From positions 62,001 through 126,000 of the forward strand of contig CACWZI010000004.1 in NCBI GenBank assembly GCA_902765305.1: a stretch of DNA of 64,000 bases, given 5' to 3'. How positions within the stretch are numbered: position 1 is the first letter of the stretch; every line of letters starts with the position of its first letter. The notes below the pieces were generated by a model that made no database searches, had not been told where the DNA came from, and was given only the letters and a program-made list of their open reading frames with translations. Shown piece by piece: positions 8,242-16,781 of the stretch. Origin of the DNA: an uncultured Eubacteriales bacterium (GTDB lineage Bacteria > Bacillota > Clostridia > Christensenellales > Aristaeellaceae). A program made the position numbers and the translations under genes.

Positions 8242-9253
8242 TGCCGGCGATCTCCCGGTAGGTCCTCAGCGCGGACGGGAACGGCAGGGCGCTCAGCACC
8301 TCCCGGTCGACGGCGGTGTAACCCTCGGGGACGGCGTCGCACTCCGCCTGCCAGCCGCGCATGCGCCAGACGAGGTGGGTGAACACGTGCTTTGCCTCGG
8401 GCAGGGGGCGGATCAGGCGCACGCCCGCGAAGCCCCGGTCCTCCAGCGCGGCGATCAGGTCCGCCCCGTCGTCAAAGTGTCCTTCGACGGCGACGAATTC
8501 ATACAGCCCGCCCAGCAGCCCCTTCGGGCGGCAGCGCACCAGCAGCTTCCCGTTTTCGTACATCAGCAGGATCGTCCGGTCCTGCTGCTTTTTCACGGTC
8601 GGGGGGCGCTTGTGGGGGTATTCCAGCGCGGCGTCTTCGGCGAAGGCACGGCAGTGGCCCGCCACGGGGCAGGCGTCGCACTTCGGCGACTTCGGGGTGC
8701 AGACGGCGGCCCCCAGGTCCATCAGCGCCTGGTTGTAATCGCCGGGCCGCACCCGGTCCATCAGCGCCGTCGCGGGGGAGAGGAGGTCGAAGGGGGTTCG
8801 GACGATTTCCTCCCAGGCCAGCACCCGGGACAGCACCCGGGCCTGGTTGCCATCCAGCGCGGGCACGGGTTCACTGAAGGCGATGGAGGCGATGGCATTG
8901 GCGGCATAGGGGCCGATGCCCGGCAGTTTCCGCAGGCCTTCCGCGCTGCCGGGGAACGCGCCGCCCAGCTCGCCGGCCACGATCCGCGCCGCCGCGTGCA
9001 GGTTTCGCGCCCGGGAATAGTAGCCCAGGCCCTCCCACAGCTTCAGGACCGCCTGCTCGTCGGCGGCGGCCAGCGCCGCCACATCGGGATAGGCGGTTAG
9101 GAAGCGGGCGTAATAGCCCTTTACCGTCTCCGCCTGGGTCTGCTGCAGCATGACCTCCGAAAGCCAGATGCGGTAGGGCGCGCGCTCTCCCCGCCAGGGC
9201 AGCGAACGGGCGCTGTGATCGTACCAGGCGAGCAGGTCGGTGGAGAAGGACAT
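8234..9253 (-). CDS. mutY: Adenine DNA glycosylase
   Basis: The start chosen is ATG 9253 behind AAAGGAG, giving 339 residues. The enzyme removes adenine mispaired with 8-oxoguanine. Visible features are the catalytic Glu33 in EVMLQQTQ, the helix-hairpin-helix LRKLPGIGPYAANAIASIAF, the catalytic Asp134 in ALDGNQARVLSR, and the 4Fe-4S ligands Cys185, 192, 195 and 201 spaced CX6CX2CX5C. A C-terminal NUDIX-like domain that reads 8-oxoG follows from about residue 225. The stop TGA and the last tyrosine codon lie inside the palindromic end of a dispersed repeat element. Upstream lies capA with its own terminator, so mutY is probably transcribed separately. Confidence 0.96.
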   Translation of the reverse strand: MSFSTDLLAWYDHSARSLPWRGERAPYRIWLSEVMLQQTQAETVKGYYARFLTAYPDVAALAAADEQAVLKLWEGLGYYSRARNLHAAARIVAGELGGAFPGSAEGLRKLPGIGPYAANAIASIAFSEPVPALDGNQARVLSRVLAWEEIVRTPFDLLSPATALMDRVRPGDYNQALMDLGAAVCTPKSPKCDACPVAGHCRAFAEDAALEYPHKRPPTVKKQQDRTILLMYENGKLLVRCRPKGLLGGLYEFVAVEGHFDDGADLIAALEDRGFAGVRLIRPLPEAKHVFTHLVWRMRGWQAECDAVPEGYTAVDREVLSALPFPSALRTYREIAGKY

Positions 9254-9278
9254 GGTTTGTTGGCTCCTTTCGGTATCT

Positions 9279-9309
9279 AAAAACACAGGAGCGCCGAAGG
9301 GCGCTCCTG
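9279..9309 (-). terminator. Rho-independent terminator of the CapA-family gene
   Basis: A 10-bp stem (CAGGAGCGCC / GGCGCTCCTG) with a GAAG/CTTC loop is followed on the minus strand by GTGTTTTTAGA. Confidence 0.85.
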
Positions 9310-9327
9310 CATGGGGTTGTGTCGAAG

Positions 9328-10635
9328 CTATTCCGCCGCGACGGTGGCGACGTCGGCGCCCATGACCGATTGCAGGTCGGCCCAGACCTGCCGCATCCTT
9401 GCGGCGTCGGCGTAGGCCATGCCCTCGGGGGCGTCCTCCAGCCACTGGCCGACGGCCAGCGCCTGGTAGTTGTACTTGCCGTCCTCGGTCTCGCTGCGCC
9501 AGACGTAGGTGGGCACGTAGACCGGGTTGGTGATGGCGAACTTGCCGTGCTCCGTCTCCTCGATGGTGAACTGGAACACGATGCCGTTGTCGTTCTTGCC
9601 GTACTGGTCGCTCAGCAGGTTGCCGGTGGCGCCCAGGCACAGCGTGCGGCGCACGTTGCCCTCGGCATCCTTCGTCTCCAGCCAGGTGGCGGGCTGCACC
9701 ACGTGGGGGTTGTAGCCGATGATCACGTCCACGCCCCACTCGGCCAGCTTCTGGGCGATCTTCTTTTCGGTGTCGGTGGGGGCCGGGTTGAACATCTCAC
9801 CCCAGCTGCAATAGCAGACGATCACGTCGGCGCCGGCCTCGCGGGCGCTGTCGATGTCCTTCTTGGCGTTGGACTTGGAGATCAGGTTCACGCCGTATTC
9901 CAGCGCGGCGGGGTCCGCGGCCTGTTCGTTGCCGTTCAGCGACTCAGTGTAGGCCAGGAAGGCCACGTTGATGCCGCCGATTTCGCGGATCAGCGGGGTG
10001 GCGCGCTCCTCGGCGGAGGCCGCCGCGCCGACGTAATCCATTTCCTCCTCCTGGCAGTTCTGGATCGTGGCCTGCAGGTCGTTGAAGCCGCCGTCCAGCG
10101 CGTGGTCGTTGGCCAGCATCAGCATGTCCACGCCGCATTCCTTCAGCGTGCCGATCAGTGCCGGGGGCGTGATCATCTTGTTGCTGCCGGAGTATTCGGT
10201 GGTGCCGCCCAGCGAGCCCTCCACGTCGGCTACGGTGTAATCCGCGTTGCCGATGACCTGGGAGATGTTCGTGAACATGTTGCTGAAATCAAAGGTGTTT
10301 CCGTTTACCGCGGCGCGCAGCAGGTTCTGCTGCATGGCGATCTCGCCCAGCGAACGGATCGTGGCCGAGCGCAGCTCGGGCTCGGGGGTCGGGGTGGGCT
10401 CGGGCTCGGGGGTCGGGGTGGGCGCCTCGGTGACCTCCGCCTCCGGCGCTTCTTCTTCCACCTCGGGCGGCAGTACGTTTGTGGCGGCGACGTCGTCGGT
10501 GTTTCCGAACGGGCGGACCACGACCAGCACCACTGCGGCGATGATCAGCATCACCAGCACCGCCAGCACGATCAGGCCCAATGGCGTGATTCGGTAATTG
10601 CCTACCCTGAGGCCCTTGACAGGCTTGTTGGACAT
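9328..10635 (-). CDS. Membrane-anchored CapA-family protein
   Basis: The start chosen is ATG 10635 (MSNKPVKGLRVGNYRITPLG) behind CGGAGGT, giving 435 residues. A single N-terminal membrane segment (LIVLAVLVMLIIAAVVLVVV) is followed by a Pro/Glu/Thr linker (PTPEPEPTPTPEPE) and a metallophosphatase-like CapA (PGA_cap) domain with ADVEGSLGG, LANDHALDGG, CYCSWGEMFNPAP and GYNPHVVQPATW. CapA relatives take part in poly-gamma-glutamate export or attachment, but the synthetase genes capB/capC are absent here, so the role is open. It is monocistronic, with a promoter and terminator of its own, and is divergent from the large repeat protein. Confidence 0.88.
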   Translation of the reverse strand: MSNKPVKGLRVGNYRITPLGLIVLAVLVMLIIAAVVLVVVRPFGNTDDVAATNVLPPEVEEEAPEAEVTEAPTPTPEPEPTPTPEPELRSATIRSLGEIAMQQNLLRAAVNGNTFDFSNMFTNISQVIGNADYTVADVEGSLGGTTEYSGSNKMITPPALIGTLKECGVDMLMLANDHALDGGFNDLQATIQNCQEEEMDYVGAAASAEERATPLIREIGGINVAFLAYTESLNGNEQAADPAALEYGVNLISKSNAKKDIDSAREAGADVIVCYCSWGEMFNPAPTDTEKKIAQKLAEWGVDVIIGYNPHVVQPATWLETKDAEGNVRRTLCLGATGNLLSDQYGKNDNGIVFQFTIEETEHGKFAITNPVYVPTYVWRSETEDGKYNYQALAVGQWLEDAPEGMAYADAARMRQVWADLQSVMGADVATVAAE

Positions 10636-10694
10636 ATGGCTTACCTCCGTAAAAAAGCAGATATTACAGGTTGGTTCCAATTGTTACACACCCC

Positions 10695-10723
10695 ATTATA
10701 GCATATCGGCGGGAATCAGGCAA
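10695..10723 (-). promoter_or_regulatory. Promoter of the CapA-family gene
   Basis: On the minus strand TTGCCT is followed after 17 bases by a perfect TATAAT, 60 bases upstream of the start. Confidence 0.7.
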
Positions 10724-10828
10724 TGGGGTAAATTGAATTTATGGCATATTTTTTGCGATATTATTTCGATATATGAAATTATGAGGTTTAAGATAATGAC
10801 AAAATTTCATTTTTTTATTTCGAGATGA

Positions 10829-10857
10829 TTGACAGATTGGCATATATGATGTATGCT
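10829..10857 (+). promoter_or_regulatory. Promoter of the Cys/His-repeat protein gene
   Basis: TTGACA and TATGCT are separated by 17 bases. The leader of about 85 bases holds a small hairpin (GCCGTTT / AAACGGC). Confidence 0.65.
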
Positions 10858-10946
10858 TGTAATGGCATTGAATAGATAAGGGGGCCTATGTGCCCTGGCA
10901 GCCGTTTCAAACGGCATGGATACCGGTATATTAAGGTGGTAAAAAT

Positions 10947-13900
10947 ATGGCTACGCATTCGATTGGAAAGCTGAACTTCAATCTGTCCGGCCAGGGGCTT
11001 GCCCTGAAATGGGGCGAGGGCGGAAAGGTCCATCGCCTCTTCCAGGGCAGGCGGTCGTCCGGCGCGGAGGACGACAATACATATGAAGATCAGCCTGAGG
11101 GCGATGCCCTTCAGGACCGTTATGATGCCGACGACGGGTATGCCGACGACGATCGCTATGACGACGACCAGTATGCGGATGACGACGATCGCTACGCCGA
11201 TGACGGTTATGACGACGACGGCTACGACGACGACGGCTACGATGACGATCGCTACGATGATGGCGACCGTTACGACGACGATCGCTATGATGATGACGAT
11301 CGCTATGATGATGACGACCGCTATGACGACGACGGTCGCGATTATGACGACGACGATCGCGATGACGACGACGACGATTACGACGACCGCTACCAGGACG
11401 AGGACGCCGACGAGCCGGAGGCGTACGACGACGCGCCCCGCAGCCGCCTTGGCCAGTACGTCGAGGAAAACGACTGGGTGACTTATGCGCTGCTGTTCCT
11501 GCTGCCGCCGGTGGGCATCTACCTGCTGTGGCGCAGGCGGCGCTTTGACGAGCCGGTCCGCTGGGCGATCACCATCGCGTCGGCGATCTGGTTCGTGGTG
11601 GCGCTGATCCTGCTGCTGCGCGGCCTGCTGGGTGGCGCGGGCGATAAGCAGACCCAGCCCCAGATGACCCTCGCGCCCGTCTCCGTTCAGGAGACCCTCG
11701 CCCCCGAGGCCACTGCCGGCGGCGTGGAGGTCATCGACCTGTCGGGCGGCGCGTCCGGCGGGGATACCGCTACAGACAGTTCGTCCGGCTCGGATACCTC
11801 CGCCGGCGATACCGCCTCGGACGGCGCCTCGGATACCGGCCTGGATGCTGCCGACGGCGCAGACGTGTCGCCCTCGCCGACGCCGCTGAGCGGCTCCGGC
11901 AACGGCGCCACCGGCGAAAACGCCGAATATGTGTGGAGCCCGGCCTCCGGACTGTACTATCACTCCAACGAGACCTGCCCCAGCATCGAACAGGGCGTGC
12001 AGGTGTGGCGCGTGACCCGCGAGATCGCGGAAAACAGCCGCCACCAGTCGCCCTGCCCGGACTGCATCGGCGGTGGCAGTACCACCACCTACTACGGCAC
12101 GCTGGGCGGAAAGTACTACCACATCGATCAGAAGTGCAGCAACATGAAGAACCCGCTGGTCTACACCAAGCAGGCCGCGGAGAACGAGGGCAAGCAGGCC
12201 TGCCCGGTCTGCATACTGAAGACCAAGGATTCCCTGGACGAGGATGAAAACATCACCGCGGTGCTGATCAACCAGGAATCCGAGGACAAGAGCGGCCTGA
12301 GCGTGTATGCCACCAAGGAGGGCACCTACTACCACGTGCAGAAGGACTGCTCGAACATGAAGAACGCCACGAAGCTGTCGCTGCGCGACGCGCTGTTGGC
12401 AGGCAAGGCTGCGTGCCCCACCTGTTGCGCCTCCGCCGGCACGGTGGTCTACTGTACCGCCGGCGGAAAATCCTACCATACGGACAAGAACTGCCAGGGC
12501 ATGACCGGCGCCAAGAAGGTCTCGCTGGCCGAGGCCATGGTGCTGGGCAAGACAAAGTGCGACGTCTGCGTCAAGGGCAGCCTGGGCGACGAGGCTGCCG
12601 CCGAGGCCGAGAGCGCGAGCAAGGAAAAGACCAAGACCGTTTCGCTGACCGGCAATACCACCGGCGACAGCGTGAAGGTGTACGCCACGCAGAACGGTAC
12701 CTATTACCACACCAAGAGCAACTGCAGCGGCATGAAGGACGCTCAGCTGTATACGCTGAAGTCCATGCTGGTGGCGGGGAAGAAGGCCTGCCCGGTGTGC
12801 GCCTCCAGCGCCAATACCCAGGTCTACGCGGTGAAGGGCGGCAAGTATTATCACTCCTACGCCACCTGCTCCGGCATGAAGAACGCCACGGCGGGCACGC
12901 TGGCCGACGCGCTGGCGGCGGGCTTCAAGCGCTGCCCGGAATGCTGGGGCACCACGACCAGCGACGGCAGGACCACTACGACCACCACCAAGGATGGCAC
13001 CACCACCACAACCACGACCAAGAACGGCACCACCACCACCACGACCACCACGAAGGACGGCGTGACCACGAAGTCCACGACGAAGAACGGCACCACGACC
13101 TCGACGACCTCGGGCGGCAGTACCCGGGCGTCCGCTGCGGCCTCGAAGGCCACCGCGGGCAACACCTACGTCTATGCCACCCGCCAGGGCAGCTACTATC
13201 ACCTGAACAGCAGCTGCGGCGGCATGACCGGGGCCAGCCGTATCACGCTGAAGACCGCCATCAAGGCCGGCAAGAAGGCCTGCCCGACCTGCGCCGCGGC
13301 GGCCAAGCGCACGGTGTATTCCACCAAGAACGGCGATCACTACCACGCGGCCAGCGTCTGCGCGCCCTCGGGCATGAAGAACGGCACGAAGCGCACCCTG
13401 GCCCAGGCCCTGATGCTGGGCCAGACCGCCTGCCCCTACTGCCTGAGCAGCAGGAAGGCGGCGGAATCCGCCAGCGAGGCGGCCAAGACCTACAACGAAC
13501 AGCTGAAGAAGGCAGCTGCTGCGGCGGAGGCCGCTGCGGCGAAGGCTGCCAAGACGCAGACCAACGCGGACAAAGTGGCGGCGGCGAAGGCGGCGGCAGC
13601 CAAGGCGGCGGCCCAGGCCGCGGCGAAGGCGGCGGCGTCCACGGCCACTCGGAAATCGACCTACAAGTCCGGCAGGTCCGGCGTGCGGGTGTACGCCACC
13701 GTCAACGGCAAGTACTACCACACCCGTTCCAGCTGCTCCAACATCTCCGGCGCGCCCAGCAGGGTCACCCTGGAAACGGCGCTGAACTATGGCAAGAAGG
13801 CCTGCCCGGTCTGCGCATCTACGGCTACCCGAAAGGTGTACGCCACTCGGGGCGGTAAGTACTACCACTACAGCAAGGCCGACGCCGGCTCCGGCGCGCG

Positions 13901-14561
13901 ACAGGGCACCCTGGCGGCGGCGCTGGCCTACGGGCTGGACCCCTGCCCCAACTGCGTGACCAAATCGGCGCGCACCGCCGAGCGCACCGGCCCCTACACG
14001 TCCGGCACCTCCGGCATCAAGGTCTGGGCCACCGCGGGCAGCAAGTACTATCACGCCCGCGCCCACTGCTCCGGCCTGACGGGGGCGACCAAGATCTCGC
14101 TGGAGACGGCGCTGAACTACGGCAAGAAGGCCTGCCCGGTCTGCATGGGCATTGCGGGCCTGAAGGTCTACGCCGCGCCGGGGGACAAATACTATCACTT
14201 CCTGAAGTCCCACGCCGGCGCGGGCGCCACGGCGGGCACGCTGGGCAAGGCCAGGGCCATGGGCCTGAAGGCCTGCCCCGACTGCTCGAAGCTCTCCGCC
14301 GGATCGGACAGCCCCGAAAACGGCGGCACCGAGAGCGCGCCGGTGTCCATCCAGATGTATCCCGGCGACGCCGACAGTACGGTGTACGTCGACCCGGGCA
14401 CCATCAACACCTACTACCACCGGGCGTCCACCTGCAGCGCCGTCAAGTTCAAGGGAGGCACCGGGGTATCGCTGCAGTTCGCCATCGACTGGGGCTACAA
14501 AGCCTGCCCCCACTGCCAGCCGCCCACCAGCGTCACGCCGGGAACGGAGGACAACGGGTGA
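10947..14561 (+). CDS. Membrane protein with thirteen tandem Cys/His repeats and an acidic Asp/Tyr tract
   Basis: I do not recognise the whole protein (1204 residues, start behind AAGGTGGT). Residues about 50-165 are an extremely acidic tract of DDDRYDDD-like units. Two membrane segments follow (about 177-195 and 206-228), joined by a positive RRRRFDEPVR loop. By the positive-inside rule both ends would lie outside the cell. After a Ser/Asp/Gly linker come thirteen units of about 45 residues between residues 327 and 1190. Their consensus is VYAT..GKYYH....C.GM..A...TL..AL..GKKACPVC. The YH, Cys and final CxxC could bind zinc, like related small motifs at the ends of some secreted nucleases. 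Units 10 and 12 lack the first Cys. A Thr-rich linker separates units 6 and 7, and an Ala/Lys coiled-coil-like stretch separates 8 and 9. Confidence 0.8.
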   Translation: MATHSIGKLNFNLSGQGLALKWGEGGKVHRLFQGRRSSGAEDDNTYEDQPEGDALQDRYDADDGYADDDRYDDDQYADDDDRYADDGYDDDGYDDDGYDDDRYDDGDRYDDDRYDDDDRYDDDDRYDDDGRDYDDDDRDDDDDDYDDRYQDEDADEPEAYDDAPRSRLGQYVEENDWVTYALLFLLPPVGIYLLWRRRRFDEPVRWAITIASAIWFVVALILLLRGLLGGAGDKQTQPQMTLAPVSVQETLAPEATAGGVEVIDLSGGASGGDTATDSSSGSDTSAGDTASDGASDTGLDAADGADVSPSPTPLSGSGNGATGENAEYVWSPASGLYYHSNETCPSIEQGVQVWRVTREIAENSRHQSPCPDCIGGGSTTTYYGTLGGKYYHIDQKCSNMKNPLVYTKQAAENEGKQACPVCILKTKDSLDEDENITAVLINQESEDKSGLSVYATKEGTYYHVQKDCSNMKNATKLSLRDALLAGKAACPTCCASAGTVVYCTAGGKSYHTDKNCQGMTGAKKVSLAEAMVLGKTKCDVCVKGSLGDEAAAEAESASKEKTKTVSLTGNTTGDSVKVYATQNGTYYHTKSNCSGMKDAQLYTLKSMLVAGKKACPVCASSANTQVYAVKGGKYYHSYATCSGMKNATAGTLADALAAGFKRCPECWGTTTSDGRTTTTTTKDGTTTTTTTKNGTTTTTTTTKDGVTTKSTTKNGTTTSTTSGGSTRASAAASKATAGNTYVYATRQGSYYHLNSSCGGMTGASRITLKTAIKAGKKACPTCAAAAKRTVYSTKNGDHYHAASVCAPSGMKNGTKRTLAQALMLGQTACPYCLSSRKAAESASEAAKTYNEQLKKAAAAAEAAAAKAAKTQTNADKVAAAKAAAAKAAAQAAAKAAASTATRKSTYKSGRSGVRVYATVNGKYYHTRSSCSNISGAPSRVTLETALNYGKKACPVCASTATRKVYATRGGKYYHYSKADAGSGARQGTLAAALAYGLDPCPNCVTKSARTAERTGPYTSGTSGIKVWATAGSKYYHARAHCSGLTGATKISLETALNYGKKACPVCMGIAGLKVYAAPGDKYYHFLKSHAGAGATAGTLGKARAMGLKACPDCSKLSAGSDSPENGGTESAPVSIQMYPGDADSTVYVDPGTINTYYHRASTCSAVKFKGGTGVSLQFAIDWGYKACPHCQPPTSVTPGTEDNG

Positions 14562-14581
14562 TTTGAGGATTTTAGCCTATG

Positions 14582-14609
14582 GCCTTCCCCACGCGGGGAA
14601 GGCTTTTTA
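14582..14609 (+). terminator. Rho-independent terminator of the repeat-protein gene
   Basis: A 9-bp stem GCCTTCCCC / GGGGAAGGC is followed directly by TTTTTA. Confidence 0.9.
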
Positions 14610-14656
14610 TTGGTGTTTTTGTAATAGGCCACGTAATAGCGAATCAGTCGCATGCA

Positions 14657-14902
14657 AATACTGATTTATCGAGCTGATGCTCGATAAATCAGTATTCAGG
14701 TTTTAGGTTTTAGGTTTTAGGTTTTAGGGGTGGTGCAAATCCCTTCAGGATTTGTTTGATTCAAAGGAAACGGCAGTAGTTACTACGTTTCTCGGTCCTT
14801 TGAATAAAAGAAATCTGTCAGGATTACTACCTTCCCTAACACCTAAAACCTATAACCTAAAACCTAAATACTGATTTGTCGCAGCGCGACAAATCAGTAT
14901 TT
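14657..14902. repeat. Heptad-arm element, copy 2 (AGGTTTT type, full length)
   Basis: This is the best-preserved AGGTTTT copy (246 bp). The left palindrome is 14657-14696 and the right palindrome 14866-14902. The left arm holds repeated AGGTTTT units and the right arm repeated CCTAAAA/CCTATAA units. The core has AAATCCCTTCAGGATTT, then TTTGATTCAAAGGA facing TCCTTTGAATAAAA, then AAATCTGTCAGGATT. The whole sequence could fold back on itself as one long hairpin with side stems. Confidence 0.92.
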
Positions 14903-14939
14903 ACCTGACTGAATTGATACGCCATGCGAATATTCCCCC

Positions 14940-14968
14940 TTGCGAAAAACCGCGCAATGGTTTACAAT
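14940..14968 (+). promoter_or_regulatory. Promoter candidate of galK
   Basis: TTGCGA is followed after 17 bases by TACAAT, which overlaps a TATAAT at 14968-14973. It lies 38 bases after the repeat element and 65 bases before the galK start. Confidence 0.5.
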
Positions 14969-15033
14969 ATAATTGTGCCAATATGGCAAATATGCTTTTC
15001 ACTGCGCATTCACATCTTCAGGGGGTATGGAAT

Positions 15034-16281
15034 ATGGACGTCAGGGCATGGTACGATCGGAACAGGGCGCGGCTGGACGCGCTCTATGCGGGACAGGACC
15101 AGTTTGGGCGCTACAGCGCTCTGGCAGAGGCGTTTCGCGGCCACTTCAACCGCGAGCCGGAGGCATTCGTCTCCGCGCCGGGCCGGGCCGAGGTGGTGGG
15201 CAACCACACCGACCACCAGAACGGCAAGGTGTTGGCGGCGGCGGTGAACCTGGATACCATCGCGGCGGTGGCGCCACGGGACGACGACCGCGTGGTGCTG
15301 TACTCGGAGGGCTTTCCCACCGCCTTCGAGGTGGACCTGGGCGACCTGAGCGTCCACGGGGACGAGGCGGAGACCACGTTCGCGCTGATCCGGGGCGTGG
15401 CGGCGCGCCTGGCGCAATTGAATTACCGCATCGGCGGCTTCGACGCCTGCGTGACCAGTACGGTGTTCAAGGGCAGCGGCCTGTCCTCGTCGGCAGCCTT
15501 CGAGGTGATGCTGGTGGGCGCGTTCGACGCGCTGTTCAACGGCTGGGTCATCGACCACCAGGAGAACGCCCGCATCTCCCAGTACGCCGAGAACGTCTAC
15601 TTCGGCAAGCCCAGCGGCCTGATGGACCAGATGGCCAGCGCCGTGGGCGGGCTGTCCATACAGGACTTCGGCAAGAATCCCACAGACGTGGAGGCTATAC
15701 GCTACGACTTCGGCGCGAAGGGCTTCGCGGTGTGCGTGGTCAGCGCCGGCGGCGAGCACGGCAACCTGACCGACGCATACGCCGCCATCCCCGCCGAGAT
15801 GAAGGCCGTGGCCCGGGAGATGGGGCAGGAGCTGCTGCAGAACGTGACCCCGGAGGCGCTGTTCGAGGCGATCCCGAGGCTGAAGAACGTGGTGTCGGAC
15901 CGCTCGATCCTGCGGGCACTGCACTTCGTGGACGATACCCGCCGGGCCCAGGATGCCGCAGACGCCCTGAAGCGAGACGATCTGCCGGCCTTCCTGGACA
16001 TCATCATCCGCACCTGCAACAGCAGCTGGGAGCTGCTGCAGAACCTGAACGTCGCCACCAGCAGCAACCAGGAGATCCCGCTGGCCCTGGAAATGAGCCG
16101 CCGGATGCTGGAGGGCCGCGGGGCCTGGCGCAACCACGGCGGCGGCTTCGCCGGCACAATTCTGGCCTTCGTACCCTTCGACCTGCTGGACAAGTACCGC
16201 GCCACCATGGACAGCGTGTTTGGCAAGGGCGCGACGACGGTCCTCGCCATAAGACCCGAAGGCGTGGTTTGGGTAAAATGA
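15034..16281 (+). CDS. galK: Galactokinase
   Basis: The start chosen is ATG 15034 (MDVRAWYDRNRARLDAL) behind AGGGGG, giving 415 residues. The enzyme phosphorylates galactose at C1 with ATP, the first step of the Leloir pathway in the cytoplasm. The three GHMP kinase motifs are visible: APGRAEVVGNHTDHQNG (a variant of GRVNxxGEHTDY), STVFKGSGLSSSAAFEV and NHGGGFAGTILAFV. The unusual first motif, with AEVVGNH where the classical form has VNLIGEH, may mean a modified sugar preference. galT and galE are absent. Its stop overlaps or adjoins the tsaE start, so it is transcribed into the tRNA-modification genes. Confidence 0.93.
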   Translation: MDVRAWYDRNRARLDALYAGQDQFGRYSALAEAFRGHFNREPEAFVSAPGRAEVVGNHTDHQNGKVLAAAVNLDTIAAVAPRDDDRVVLYSEGFPTAFEVDLGDLSVHGDEAETTFALIRGVAARLAQLNYRIGGFDACVTSTVFKGSGLSSSAAFEVMLVGAFDALFNGWVIDHQENARISQYAENVYFGKPSGLMDQMASAVGGLSIQDFGKNPTDVEAIRYDFGAKGFAVCVVSAGGEHGNLTDAYAAIPAEMKAVAREMGQELLQNVTPEALFEAIPRLKNVVSDRSILRALHFVDDTRRAQDAADALKRDDLPAFLDIIIRTCNSSWELLQNLNVATSSNQEIPLALEMSRRMLEGRGAWRNHGGGFAGTILAFVPFDLLDKYRATMDSVFGKGATTVLAIRPEGVVWVK

Positions 16282-16295
16282 GGAATGGAAACCAG

Positions 16296-16781
16296 ATGAC
16301 CAACCAAACGAGATACGAAACGCGCTCCGAGGAAGAGACGATGGCGTTCGCGTCCCGGCTTTCGCCGATGCTTGCGGCGGGGGACGCGGTGCTGTTGGAG
16401 GGCGACCTGGGGGCGGGCAAATCGGTGCTGGCCCGGGGTATCGCCCGGGGCATGGGGGTCGAGGGTCCCATGCCCAGCCCGACGTTTACGCTGATGATCC
16501 CCTATGAAGCCGGCGGGCGCCGGCTGTACCACTTCGACCTGTACCGCCTGGCGGATCCGGACGAATACTATGCCGCCGGGCTGGACGAGTTCGTGGGTGG
16601 CGACGGCGTGGCCGTGGTGGAGTGGCCGGGCATGGCGGAGCTGGACCCGGAGCCCGCCCTGCACGTTTATCTGGATCGGGGCGCGGGGGACGAGACGCGG
16701 GTCATAACCATCGAAAACCGGGGCGTGGTGGGATACGATCCCGACGCGCTGGCCAAGTGGAGGTGTGGGGATGTCAACTGA
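16296..16781 (+). CDS. tsaE: tRNA threonylcarbamoyladenosine biosynthesis ATPase TsaE
   Basis: The protein has 161 residues from ATG 16296. An in-frame ATG at 16278 overlaps the galK stop and cannot be excluded; the downstream start has a GAGGA site. TsaE is the P-loop ATPase that works with TsaB and TsaD to place the t6A modification at A37 of ANN-decoding tRNAs. Motifs are the Walker A in LEGDLGAGKSVLARG, SPTFTLM, YHFDLYRLADPDEYYAAG and VAVVEWPG. Its end overlaps the start of tsaB, so the two are translationally coupled. Confidence 0.93.
   Translation: MTNQTRYETRSEEETMAFASRLSPMLAAGDAVLLEGDLGAGKSVLARGIARGMGVEGPMPSPTFTLMIPYEAGGRRLYHFDLYRLADPDEYYAAGLDEFVGGDGVAVVEWPGMAELDPEPALHVYLDRGAGDETRVITIENRGVVGYDPDALAKWRCGDVN

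Noticed and set aside
9328..10635. A poly-gamma-glutamate capsule locus
   Set aside because: capA-like sequence is alone; capB, capC and capE are not present.
10815..14513. A 1,232-codon open frame antisense to the Cys/His-repeat gene
   Set aside because: It is low-complexity (Gly/Arg/Ala/Val/Ile), lacks a ribosome site, and mirrors GC-rich codons of a clearly real gene with repeats, promoter and terminator.
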